A DNA stretch of 64,000 nt from Asterella californica. Lineage: Eukaryota > Streptophyta > Marchantiopsida > Marchantiales > Aytoniaceae. How positions within the stretch are numbered: the stretch's first letter is position 1; every line of letters begins with the position of its first letter. Shown here in pieces: positions 25,387 through 34,487 of this stretch. The notes below the pieces were generated by a model, which saw only the letters and a list, made by a program, of their open reading frames with translations, did not search any database and had not been told where the DNA came from. Location of the stretch: assembly GCA_036924285.1 (NCBI GenBank), contig JAYKYS010000005.1:2790001-2854000 (forward strand), given 5' to 3'. The position numbers and the translations under genes were made by a program.

Positions 25387-25934
25387 GAGAGTCACCAAGA
25401 GGCGAGCAGCTCCTCTAGAGAACGTCCGGTCTACTTCTCAAGCTCCTCCATCTACACCAGGTCTGATGGAGGACGTGCAAAGGTCTCAACAAGAGCCAAC
25501 GATTAAGGGTAGGCGGTTTACTATCCAAGAGAAGGAGAAGGGATTGACTTACAAGTTGACAGCAAACATAGAAAATTCTACTTATCTCAAGAGCATCTTG
25601 GAGCAGAAGATACTGGATGTACGAATTGACTTTCCTCTTCGAGAGGTTCTTGGTGTTGCGAAGAAGGAGTTTCACGAACTGCATCAAACGGAAGAGACAT
25701 GTGATGTTCGAGCAAGTAGAGAGTCAGATGATAGATGTGATTGGAGCTTCTATGAACGATGCAAAATTTGGGAAGGTGCATTTTTAGGAGGTTGATGCAA
25801 AGGGATATCAGCAGGAAGCGTTGGTTACTAATACCAACATTGTTGAGTTTGATGATGAAGAAGCTAGCGAGGAGAGTCCAGCTATTGATAATGACTTCAG
25901 AAAGCGGCACTATGCTTGTGCTACGACAGCTACA
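25387..25934 (+). pseudogene. Gypsy gag-protease linker of relic C, 3' part
   Basis: The frame at 25466-25690 reads LTYKLTANIENSTYLKSILE then ILDVRIDFPLREVLGVAKKE and FHEL, matching MPAYKLQSDIEIATDLKQVL, ILNGKVEFTLGEILGIAKRE and FHEV of the intact element. A frameshift leads to VEFDDEEASEESPAIDND and RKRHYACATTATQ (intact: VRFEDEVEAS and HNHWARATTETL). The relic ends at about 25934, where a minus-strand element is joined; the protease active site is not reached. Confidence 0.75.
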
Positions 25935-27034
25935 CAAGTAGTGGTGCATGAGAAGAGTTCGAACTCTCTCCTTTCTCGTAGATGGGATCTCGCACGACAT
26001 CGATAGTAGCCACCCCCTTGTCTCGTCCTTGTGATGGATTTCCTCCACCCACATTCATTCTGACAGCTTCGGCACCTCTCGCTCCGTTGTTAGGACAATT
26101 TCGCTGGAAATGAGAACCTCCACACGTCCAACAAGTGATTCCTCCAAAGTTACCTTGGTTGCCTCCAAAGTTACCTTGATTTCCTCGGTTGGGATTGTTG
26201 TCGTAAGCTCTTTGACCTCCTCCTCCATCTTTGTTCCTCCATTCTCGTAACTGCACCACGTTTATCTTGAGATCCGCAAGAGTATCGGTGATGCTCTTCA
26301 GCTCGGCATGAAAATCAGTGGCGGCAGTAGACATCGTTGTTGGGACAAACGGTCTTGGCACCACCGTTGGAGTAAGAGCTGACGTTGAAGCAATCACCAA
26401 TTGTGATGGTGCAGGTGCGATCGTTGTGACTACACCAGGAGTCGGAGTTGACACCAGAGCAGCATGATGAGGTTGGATGATATCTCCTTCATCCAAACTC
26501 TCTTCCATATTTGTCGCTATCTTGATGGCCTCCGCTTTGGTTGCTGGCTTCTCGTACCTCACTTGGGTTCGAATTGAAGGCCTCAATCCTCCCACCAAGT
26601 TTTTGGTCAACACTGCTCCAATCCCCGCCATCGTTAACTCCACATTGTCTCCACTCTTCCGTAGGACCGTCCGAAACCGTTGCTCCAACTTATCCACCCT
26701 TTCGGCATATTGCCAAACTTTCTCGTCGTCCCGTTGTTTCAAGTGAGTAAGCTCCACCATGAGCTTCTCATAACTCTCTTCTGGAAGAAATTCTTCGATG
26801 AGTGCATTACTCAACGTCTCCCATGTGTCCTCAACTGCACCAGGTATCTTGCTCTTCACTCGGTCGTCATACCACGTAAGAGCAAAATCTTCTAAAAACT
26901 ATGGCAGTAACAACACCCATTCTTCCTTCCTTCTCACGTTGTTTCCGATGCAACCCCTTTTGAAGTCTCGTACAAATGGTTCTACATCTTCATTGTCCTT
27001 CCCATGAAACACTGGTAACTTCCCCATCTTGTAA
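25930..27034 (-). pseudogene. Gag of minus-strand Gypsy element D
   Basis: The minus strand reads GKLPVFHGKDNEDVEPFVRD and a stop near 26900, then a 309-codon frame with the capsid core (TWETLSNALIEEFLPEESYE, LTHLKQRDDEKVWQYAERVD, LRPSIRTQVRYEKPATKAEA), a Thr/Pro/Ala-rich linker and, at 26135-26090, the zinc knuckle CWTCGGSHFQRNC (CX2CX3HX4C). The order capsid, linker, Gly/Asn-rich region and knuckle is typical of plant Ty3/Gypsy gag. The ORF ends just downstream with no protease, RT or integrase, because the element is truncated where it abuts relic C. One nonsense codon interrupts the N-terminal part. Confidence 0.78.
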
Positions 27035-27240
27035 CTATTCTTTCTACCCTTCTAATTTTTGTGCAATAACTACTCGCTAAAAGAGTACGAACATCATCAA
27101 TTTCATTCGCGAATAATCTACCATAGGTAAAATGAAAGGAAATGGTTGTAACAACACCTCTTGTGCCATCTCTTCTCCCAAGGTAATCATGAGCCTGAGT
27201 CGCATCACCGCCTTCTCCACCATCCGAATGACGATCTCCA

Positions 27241-27732
27241 TCACAACTCAGCTGAGTCCTCTTTTGAAGTCGACAACTTCTCCGTCTCAGCTCTTTGAGT
27301 CTCGTCCAACTTCTCGACTACTGACGTAAGTAGGGCGGCCACATCGACGCACTTGTGTCCTCTGGATAGATCACCCACTCCACAACTTGGACAAAGATCT
27401 TCGCCTAGAAGATGAATTGGCGCTGGTGACGATGGACCCACTCGAAGACTTAAATCAGTAAACTCCAGCTTCCCTTTAGCTCTCTCGGTTCTGATTCTAG
27501 TTGGACAATTCACTACTTTGTGTCCCAACCCTCTACAGAAATAACACCACAAGTCGGTTTCTACTCTTCTCCTCGGAGATTCTACTTGAGGTTTAGTACT
27601 AGGGTTTTCAAACTCGACTATAATCTCTCTCGAACTTTCTTCGACACTTACTATGACATCTAAACCTTGAGGAAGGTTTCTAAGTCTAACTTTCCAATCT
27701 TTTGAATTTCCACTCATGTTGCACCTTCTCAA
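27241..27732 (-). CDS. Extra zinc-knuckle ORF upstream of gag in element D
   Basis: A 163-codon frame lies between the LTR and gag of element D on the same strand. From about residue 60 it has a zinc knuckle CYFCRGLGHKVVNC (CX2CX4HX4C), a second Cys/His cluster CPSCGVGDLSRGHKC, and an N-terminal part LKVRLRNLPQGLDVIV-like in tone (KDWKVRLRNLPQGLDVIVSV). Ordinary Gypsy elements carry one knuckle, in gag. Whether it is translated separately, is an extra 5' ORF of this family or is the remnant of another nested element cannot be decided here. The first codon in the frame is near 27717 (an ATG at the MSGNSKDW position). Confidence 0.45.
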   Translation of the reverse strand: MRRCNMSGNSKDWKVRLRNLPQGLDVIVSVEESSREIIVEFENPSTKPQVESPRRRVETDLWCYFCRGLGHKVVNCPTRIRTERAKGKLEFTDLSLRVGPSSPAPIHLLGEDLCPSCGVGDLSRGHKCVDVAALLTSVVEKLDETQRAETEKLSTSKEDSAEL

Positions 27733-27848
27733 CCATTAAGTGGACAAAATATCATAGAGGAAAATAATTCTACATCACTTTCTTAACTCTTTCGAGCTTT
27801 ATATTAGAAATCGTGTATTATACATGCTATACACAAAATAAAATCTAA

Positions 27849-28259
27849 TTAACTATCGAAGATATGATCCTCCTCACCATCGTTTGTACTAATCACAACA
27901 GACATCTTGAACTCGCTCTTGTAAGGATCCAACTCTACTTCACCAGGAGCATTCGTGGCCTCCACAGTGAATGATGCTTTAAACTCGGCTTTCTTCAAAT
28001 CTGTACCAATGGTCGCGGAAGCTTCTTCGTATAGGGTAAAGAAGGCACCCCAAGTGCTATAGATGCGGGTTCGTAACTCATCTATACTTAACTTGGGCTT
28101 CTCCGTCTCTGTTCGAACTCCTAAACGTCTCTTCTTCCACCTCGTCATTCGAACTGGATTCCTCATGAAGTATCTTCCAGACCTCCTTGTATGCCGAAAC
28201 GTGTATCTCTTAGTTGGTAAGAGATCTCTCCAAGATTTTTGTGATCTCCAGTAGCTCAA
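27849..28259 (-). pseudogene. Unassigned ORF in the 5' region of element D
   Basis: The 3' part of this frame looks coding (LSIDELRTRIYSTWGAFFTL, AEFKASFTVEATNAPGEVEL), but the 5' part appears to continue in a neighbouring frame (VWKILHEESSSNDEVEEET), so there is probably a frameshift near 28080. There is no good ATG. It lies 5' of the knuckle ORF on the same strand. Function unknown. Confidence 0.35.
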
Positions 28260-28382
28260 CCTCCAAGCTACTAAATCATGAAGTTTTAACAGAAACTTCC
28301 CTAATCACAAGAGATGGTGATGACTGTACAAATTTTCAGAGAACTGAAATTTGTATATTTTCACTTCCCTCATGGTTGTCAA

Positions 28383-28762
28383 CCCCCTCCACTTTGAAAA
28401 ATTCTTTCTCTCTCTTCAGACCTCATCTTCTCATGATTTCTTTTGTCTTGGATAGCTTATCAGTCACTCTAAAACACTGGAAAGTTTCTAAGGAAAATAA
28501 AATTCACAGAAAATCTGACAATGACTGTAAATTTTTTCCAGATAACAGAATTCCTCAACTCTCACGAATAGACCCCCTCAACTTTGAAAATTCATTGCTT
28601 CCTCTCTAGACCACCTTTTCCTATGATTTCTTTTGTCTTAGATAGGTTATCAGCCAATCTAAAACACTGAAAAGTTTCACAGGAAAATAAAATTCACAGA
28701 AAAGTTGACAGCGACTGTACAAATTTTCCAGAGAGCAAAATTTCTAAACTCACAAATTTCTC
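28383..28762. repeat. 190-bp tandem repeat in the leader of element D
   Basis: Two units start at CCCCCTCCACTTTGAAAA (28383) and CCCCCTCAACTTTGAAAA (28573) and run in parallel through GATTTCTTTTGTCTT, CTAAAACACTG and AAAATAAAATTCACAGAAAA. A partial third unit precedes them (about 28275-28382). It lies between the LTR and the first ORF of element D. Confidence 0.75.
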
Positions 28763-29036
28763 TCCTCTAATAACTTTTCTCTCCTCCTTTCTCTACAACT
28801 CTTGTTGCACCCTCTTTCAACTCTCCTCAAACCCTTTCTAAGTGAACAAGATGTAAAGAATGACTTCGAACGCGTCATATATCACTACGGGATACACGAA
28901 AGGTTCTAACGTTGCTAACATTGCGTTAGCTCTTTCTCCTCCCAACGTTCTCTCCATGTGCTCTCTCATAATCTCCTTTTGTCGAATATAGAACTGAACT
29001 CTAAACATCGTTCAACGATCCCTTCAAGTGAGGTCC

Positions 29037-29054
29037 CGGCAACGGAACCAAAAA
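29037..29054 (-). other. Primer binding site of element D
   Basis: Directly inside the LTR, the minus strand reads TTTGGTTCCGTTGCCGGG, of the type found after the 5' LTR in many plant Gypsy elements (compare TTGGCGCCGTTGCCGGG). It fixes the orientation of element D as minus. Confidence 0.6.
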
Positions 29055-29968
29055 TGTAAACCCTCCGCGGTCCTATCGATCAACTACCCCCCGATCTCTC
29101 AACCTCCACGATCGTCATCCACGAATCTGCAACATGTCGGACCTGTCTCTCACTCAGGGGTCACCTCTGATGGCTTTGATGGAAGCACACCATGAACTTG
29201 AAGGGAAAATGCTGAGTTCACTCATTCATACACCCACAAACTTATCAACTAAAAATCTCCTTAAACACATCAACTAAAATCCTCCATTCTAACGACGTCT
29301 CTCAAGTTCTCACATGCTAAAAATATCCCACACTCTCTATATTACTCAAGTTGTCATTACGACAATGTGAAAACAAGGATGAGGAGCTCTTCTCTACTCC
29401 TCTATTTATACATTCTAGGTTTTTACTTTGGTACCCTCCGGTAACTCAGCCGTAATTACTTTTACCGGGTTTTACTAAGATATTACTTAAGGTAAAAGCA
29501 TTGATCACATGGACTTTTTACCTTTTCACATGGGCTTATTCCTTCAAAGTCAACAACTTCTAGAAGGATTCTGGAATATTCTCAAGGAATCTCGAATTTC
29601 CACCCCCCCTCTACACTAGGACCCACTAAAAAGGAAACATGTGGAATCTCTTCTTGTTTTTAATGCCCACAAAGTCCACAACTTTAATCCAACCACTAAT
29701 ATCAAGTCAAAAAGGAGATAAGGGATACTTTCCACCTCCTTTCTATCTTTTAGACAAGATGACAAGATAGTAGTGCTCACTCTTTAGCAAATATCTGAAT
29801 TCTGCCAAAAGTACAGCTAAGTTTAACCATAACTAACTTTTAGCTAGTCATGACTAACTTGATACATCCTTAAAGTACTTTGGCAGCCAATAAACATTCT
29901 CAAAACTTAGTTATGACTAAACACCTTACTAATAGACAAACTTCCTATGTGTAACATAGGTCGTTACA
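29055..29968 (-). repeat. 5' LTR of element D
   Basis: On the plus strand it begins TGTAAACCCTCCGCGG and ends GGTCGTTACA, so it has TG...CA ends with the short inverted repeat TGTAA/TTACA; length 914 bp. The primer site lies at its left. On the right it abuts a minus-strand Copia gag sequence, which suggests insertion into that Copia copy. No second LTR remains at the left end. Confidence 0.7.
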
Positions 29969-30949
29969 CAGCTGCCGTAATTGCAGCTTTCATGTCTCTG
30001 TTCTTGACTGAAATAGACGCGTGAGTGCATCCTAAACTTTCTTGAATGTGACCGATCATCGATGATGAAACTATCAGCGCAATGTAGTGAATCGTCTAAT
30101 ACTTGAATTTCGAGTCGAAAATGGGTACTTCAGGTGCTTTTTCCTCGTCAGTGATAAGATCTCATAGATCTTGTCCTGGCAAGAAATTCATCATCCGGAA
30201 CTTCCACACTTGGTAGTTATTCTTGTCGAGCTTCTCTCCAGTGATCAAAGACACGGACTCCGCCATAGCTGTAATGTAGAAATTGCACTGTTCTATACGC
30301 GGAAAATCTCACAGAACCTCCACAAAAACTCGTCCGTTCACACCTCGCGATTAAGAATTATCACAAGTCACAACAAGGCAACTTCACGAACTCCTCCTGC
30401 AACGAGAATGAAGAAAGAACTTGTCCGCGAACTGTAGGTGTACAAAACACGACGGAAACGACGAAAGAAGACACCAAGAAAAGTCAAAACTTGACCAAAT
30501 GAGGTCAAAAATGAGTGCGCGATACCTTGAAATTTCACAAATTTTTCAAAGTGCTAGGGACGGATCACCTAGCACTAATCGGACCAGAATTTTCTTGGAC
30601 TCAAGTCCTAAAAGTTTTGTTTTGATCGAAAAAGATCCAATTGAAAATTTGCCACTGGAAATCTCCAAATCGGCTGAAACTTGACCGAGTACATTATTCT
30701 CACCTTCTGAACAAGACAGCCTGTATAGGACTGATCGATAGATATCAGCGAGAAAAAATCATCTAGGTCTCCAAAATTGTGTTCAAAGTTTTTGATGACA
30801 AAAGAAACGATTCGTCTCACTCGAACGCATCAGTAGGATAGTGCTCGACATCAGGCACAACTCTAGCTGCTCTCTCCTGTACTTCTTCATGCACAAACTC
30901 CATCTTGCTCATCAGCAAAGGATATATGCTCTCTACTGCTCTGATACCA
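29969..30949 (-). pseudogene. Copia gag and leader fragment (copy E, minus strand)
   Basis: The reverse complement follows the leader and first part of gag of the Copia element at 50071-51040. The gag ATG is at 30266 and the next codons match (MAESVSLITGEKLDKNNYQV against MTESVSLIIGEKLDKNNYQV). Both copies carry TGA at codon 35 where QDLWDL is expected (30164-30162 here). The primer site complement GCTCTGATACCA is at 30938-30949. Left of 29969 the copy is cut by the LTR of element D. Confidence 0.75.
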
Positions 30950-31174
30950 TGTAGAAAGATCGATACTTCTATGACATTCCAAGAAGAGAGAGCGAGTAGA
31001 CAAAGAAGTAAAATAAATGAGATAGGAGAGGTTTTGCCTCTCTATGTATAAATAGTGAAGGTGAGTACAAGAGAAACCCTAATGGTGGGTTAGTCCTCTA
31101 ACTAACTGTAACTATCTTAACCACTCCGACTTATATTAGTTGCCGATCTACTAGAGCTTGGGATTATATCAACA
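30950..31174 (-). repeat. Copia LTR (copy E, minus strand)
   Basis: A 225-bp unit runs TGTAGAAAGATCGATACTTC to GGGATTATATCAACA, the reverse complement of the 228-bp LTR at 49843-50070, with scattered mismatches. It is the 5' LTR of copy E. Confidence 0.82.
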
Positions 31175-31500
31175 CAAAATCACGTTTAAAGTTTTTGATG
31201 GTGAAATAAATGATTTCATCTCATCCGAATGCATCAGTAGGATAGTGCTCAACATCAGACACAACTCCTACTGTTGTTTCTTATATTTCTCCATGTACAA
31301 ACTCCATCTTGCTCATAAGCAAGAGACACATGCTCTCTATTGCTCTAATGTCATGTAGAAAGATTGATACTTCTAGGAACACACTCCAAGAAGAGAGAGC
31401 AAGTAGACAAGGAAGTAAATAAGAATGAGATGGGAGAAGCTTCGCCTCTCGATGTATAAAGTACAAAAGAAACTCTAATGGTGGGTTAGCCTTCTAACAA
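31175..31500 (-). repeat. Second Copia fragment (copy E2): leader plus partial LTR
   Basis: Directly behind LTR E, the sequence from 31175 repeats the leader seen at 30780-30937. It is followed by a diverged primer site (GCTCTAATGTCA, 31342-31353) and a partial LTR from 31354 to about 31500 that stops before the TGTTGATATAG end. This is a tandem or nested arrangement of two family members in the same orientation. Confidence 0.75.
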
Positions 31501-33038
31501 TCTATACGTAATATTATATCATTTTGACGACATATTCGTCTTTGAAGTACTTTGCATTGGATATTTTCATTCCAATCCATGACAACGCATGCAAGTCGAG
31601 CCACGTGTGAGCTATCCCATGGGATTCTCTTCGCCGTGAACTTGTAGATGACGGAATGAAACATCTTGCTCATGAAATTCTCTCGTGCTTTGGTGTAATA
31701 CTTCATCTTCATTGAAGTGATGTGCTTTTCTTGACATGCTACTATCGCACGATGTGTCTGTCCATCATATGGATATCTCGCACCCTCTCCATCTATGAGA
31801 GAGGTGCATTGTCGATCACCTGACAGAGTCTGACAATCGTAGTGACATCTTAACAAATACTTGGCTGCTGTGAGGATGTCAAACACCATCAAATGCGGCT
31901 GCTCATCACTCTTCAACACATGTATATGTAATCAAAAGACTATATATCTGGAAGTGATGTTAATGCTATAACAACGAAGAGAATTTTACAGTGTAAATTC
32001 ATATCTCTTGCAGCACGAGCACATGTGTAGATCCAAGACTTGAGCTTGTACGCAATATCATTCGCCGCCATCTCAAGATATCTTAACCCGCGGATGCGCT
32101 CTACTACCCAAAAATTCTTTGTAGAAAGCCTAAACTTCTCAGCTATGTGATTGACAAGAACCGTCTTACTTCCATCTAGAGGAAGACCCTTAGCTCGACA
32201 AAAACACTTCAACACTTGAGCTGAGAACACCGAAAGCTCCGTCTTGATTCGAACCTCCTCGTCTATCTGATCAAAATATGACATCTTTGTGTCTTGCAAG
32301 TCATCTTTGAACTTCTGCACAATATTCTTTGTCTTGTGCCAAAGATCCTTCTGGTTGCGAATACCATGTCTACATCATCAAATAAGTCCTCCACAGCCTT
32401 GCACCATCTTATGGATCGCCTTTGTGCACTTTGGAAGTCGTACCAATGAGACTGAGTGGGAACATTCAGTCGCATAACTTCTAGCATGCTTGCAACGTTT
32501 GTGTAACTAAGACTGGCACATATTGCAGCATGCTACATCTAATCGATCACGTTGAGTGATCCTCTATCATATTTCATCTCTCATATGACAAAAGTCGTTT
32601 GATGACCAACATCACAACTGAATTTCAGCTGCCAACACTGAAGATAAGCTTAGATCACAAGGGGAAGACAATAAGGAATGCATCTTTGTCGAGGGCACTT
32701 CACATGAAGGAGTTTATAGAACTCCAAAATCTTCCTATGGCCTCACAATCCGTACTCTGATGCCTTGTCTATGATTGACTCGTCCTCAAGAGACTCCTCC
32801 TCCAACTCATTCAAGGGCGCTGCACTAGTAATATGATCAATTTGACTATCTCCCATGATTTGCTGACGACTCTCTATAAGCACAACCTCCACGAACTCTT
32901 CAGAGTTAGCACCCTCATACCCTCATACCCTCTAACGTCCATCAAGGAGACATTTCTAAATCAACGTTGTAAGCTCGTGCTTTTTCTTGAACTCTCTATA
33001 TGTCTAACTCCACCATCAAACAACCATCTCAAATACGT
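31501..33038 (-). pseudogene. SAP-domain-like coding region, downstream part, cut by the Gypsy insertion
   Basis: Minus-strand frames read RHIESSRKS just left of the insertion point. They are followed, in other frames, by QQIMGDSQIDHITSAAPLNE and LEEESLEDESIIDKASEYGL, then RLNVPTQSHWYDFQSAQRRS, then a 126-codon frame (32320-31940) with VLKCFCRAKGLPLDGSKTVL and VNHIAEKF, which fits the helix-strand-helix pattern of a SAP DNA-binding motif. Last comes a 141-codon frame (31919-31494) with VFDILTAAKYLLRCHYDCQT and RIPWDSSHVARLACVVMDWN. It could be a host gene with introns or the protein of an unrecognised transposon. Stops and frame changes in the upstream third suggest decay. The reading continues on the far side of the Gypsy element at 41750. 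Confidence 0.5.
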
Positions 33039-34411
33039 TGTCGCACCATTTGGCGACTACATGCTTGACTTCTACTCCGACGCTTAGGTTTGGTAGTTCT
33101 AGAAGTTAGCTCATATTACTTCTAGTCTTTTATGTATATGTTTGACACCTTTGCATACGGTGTTAGCACTATTTTGAGTCCTAGTAGGCTGATAGTATGT
33201 TAGTTATCTTGTTCAAGCATTTGTGCGCTTGTGCAAGTGACTTCTTACTTGTCTATGACGTTCAATGTACATAACTTAGGGTTTCCATGCTGATAGTGGT
33301 TTGAGCTCATGGGTTGTACTTATTTGTCGCCCATGCACGCTTTCTAGCTAATTTAAGTTATTTTTCAGGGCTATGTGTCATTTTAGGTAGTTTAAGTTAT
33401 ACGCTGGTACTCTAGGGGGCTTGACGTGGTAGCCTATGAGTGTAGAAAAGTTACCAGGTAGTTTAAGGCACAAAAGGACAGTCAAGTGGAGCTATGAACT
33501 CCCATTGGTCCATTTTTGTCTTTTGTAAAACTCTAAGTTTAGAAACATAGCTCTAGAGTGGAGTTCGAGCAATTGGTGAGGGATCTTCGAAATCTGAGAG
33601 CACAGGAAGAGAGAGCTCGTCGTGCCAAGCACTGTCAGTGAAATTTTTGCTCAATTTGGATCAATAAACAAGGAGTTATGCCCAATTGATGTTCGGATTG
33701 TGCCAAAACTGCGTCATTTTTGTTGATTTTGGGGTTTTCGGTGCCACTCGCAGCAGATTTGAGGAAATTGCTTCAAAACTTCGAGGTTGTGTTCACTGTC
33801 AGGAGGGCTACGACTGTGCAAAAAGTTTCGAATCATTTGAGTAACTGAGTAATTCAGGGCGGCCGCTGAAGCAGAGGGGGTCTGAAAAGCTCTTAATCTA
33901 GAGCAGCGACTTTAGAGAAGGAGATCTGGAGTTCTACAAACAATCAGGAGTCCCAACTTCACAGGGATGTTCAGCATCCTGTAAACTTCAAATACTGTGA
34001 GAAGATTTGAAATTCATCGAGCCAATTCTCTGTTCTATGTTTGAATAGCTGTCTAGGTACCAGAAATTACCATAATTCTCTTATTCAGAACTTTTCTGTC
34101 AACATCTCGGTGCTAGAATTCAATCTCAGACTGAAACTTCGTGTGTGTGTTCAGTAGTGCCTCATTTACATGTAGGGGAAGTTTAGAAGTCTAAACCTTC
34201 ATAGTTTTCCTCTCTTTGAGTGTCAAAGTTCACCGCTTAAGCCTATTACTACCAGTGAGACCTAAATTTTGCTTTTTGAGCATATCAGAGGATCCTACAC
34301 TCCTGTGTGAGTGTTTATAGCTCCTGTTGTGACCTGAAAGCCAACCTCTTGAGTAAACAACCACAGCCAGAAGCCCGGCGCTTTCCTAGGTAGACGGATC
34401 ACACTCCGACA
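33039..34411 (+). repeat. 5' LTR of the Gypsy element
   Basis: 1373 bp, starts TGTCGCACCATTTGG and ends CACTCCGACA. Nearly identical to 40373-41745. It contains the promoter and polyadenylation signals by function, but I could not assign a TATA box with confidence. Confidence 0.95.
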
Positions 34412-34422
34412 TACTCTCTTTT

Positions 34423-34440
34423 TGGTGAACTCGACGTGAA
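34423..34440 (+). other. Possible primer binding site of the Gypsy element
   Basis: The first TGG after the LTR is at 34423 (TGGTGAACTCGACG), 11 bp past the LTR end. The distance is larger than usual and I could not match it to a particular tRNA, so the assignment is tentative. Confidence 0.25.
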
Positions 34441-34487
34441 ACACCTAGGGTGGGAGTTTTCTTGAGAGTGTTACAGGATCAGATATC

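Noticed and set aside
26477..26895. Plus-strand frames opposite the gag of element D
   Set aside because: They are mirror images of the minus-strand gag frame, which has the zinc knuckle and capsid motifs.
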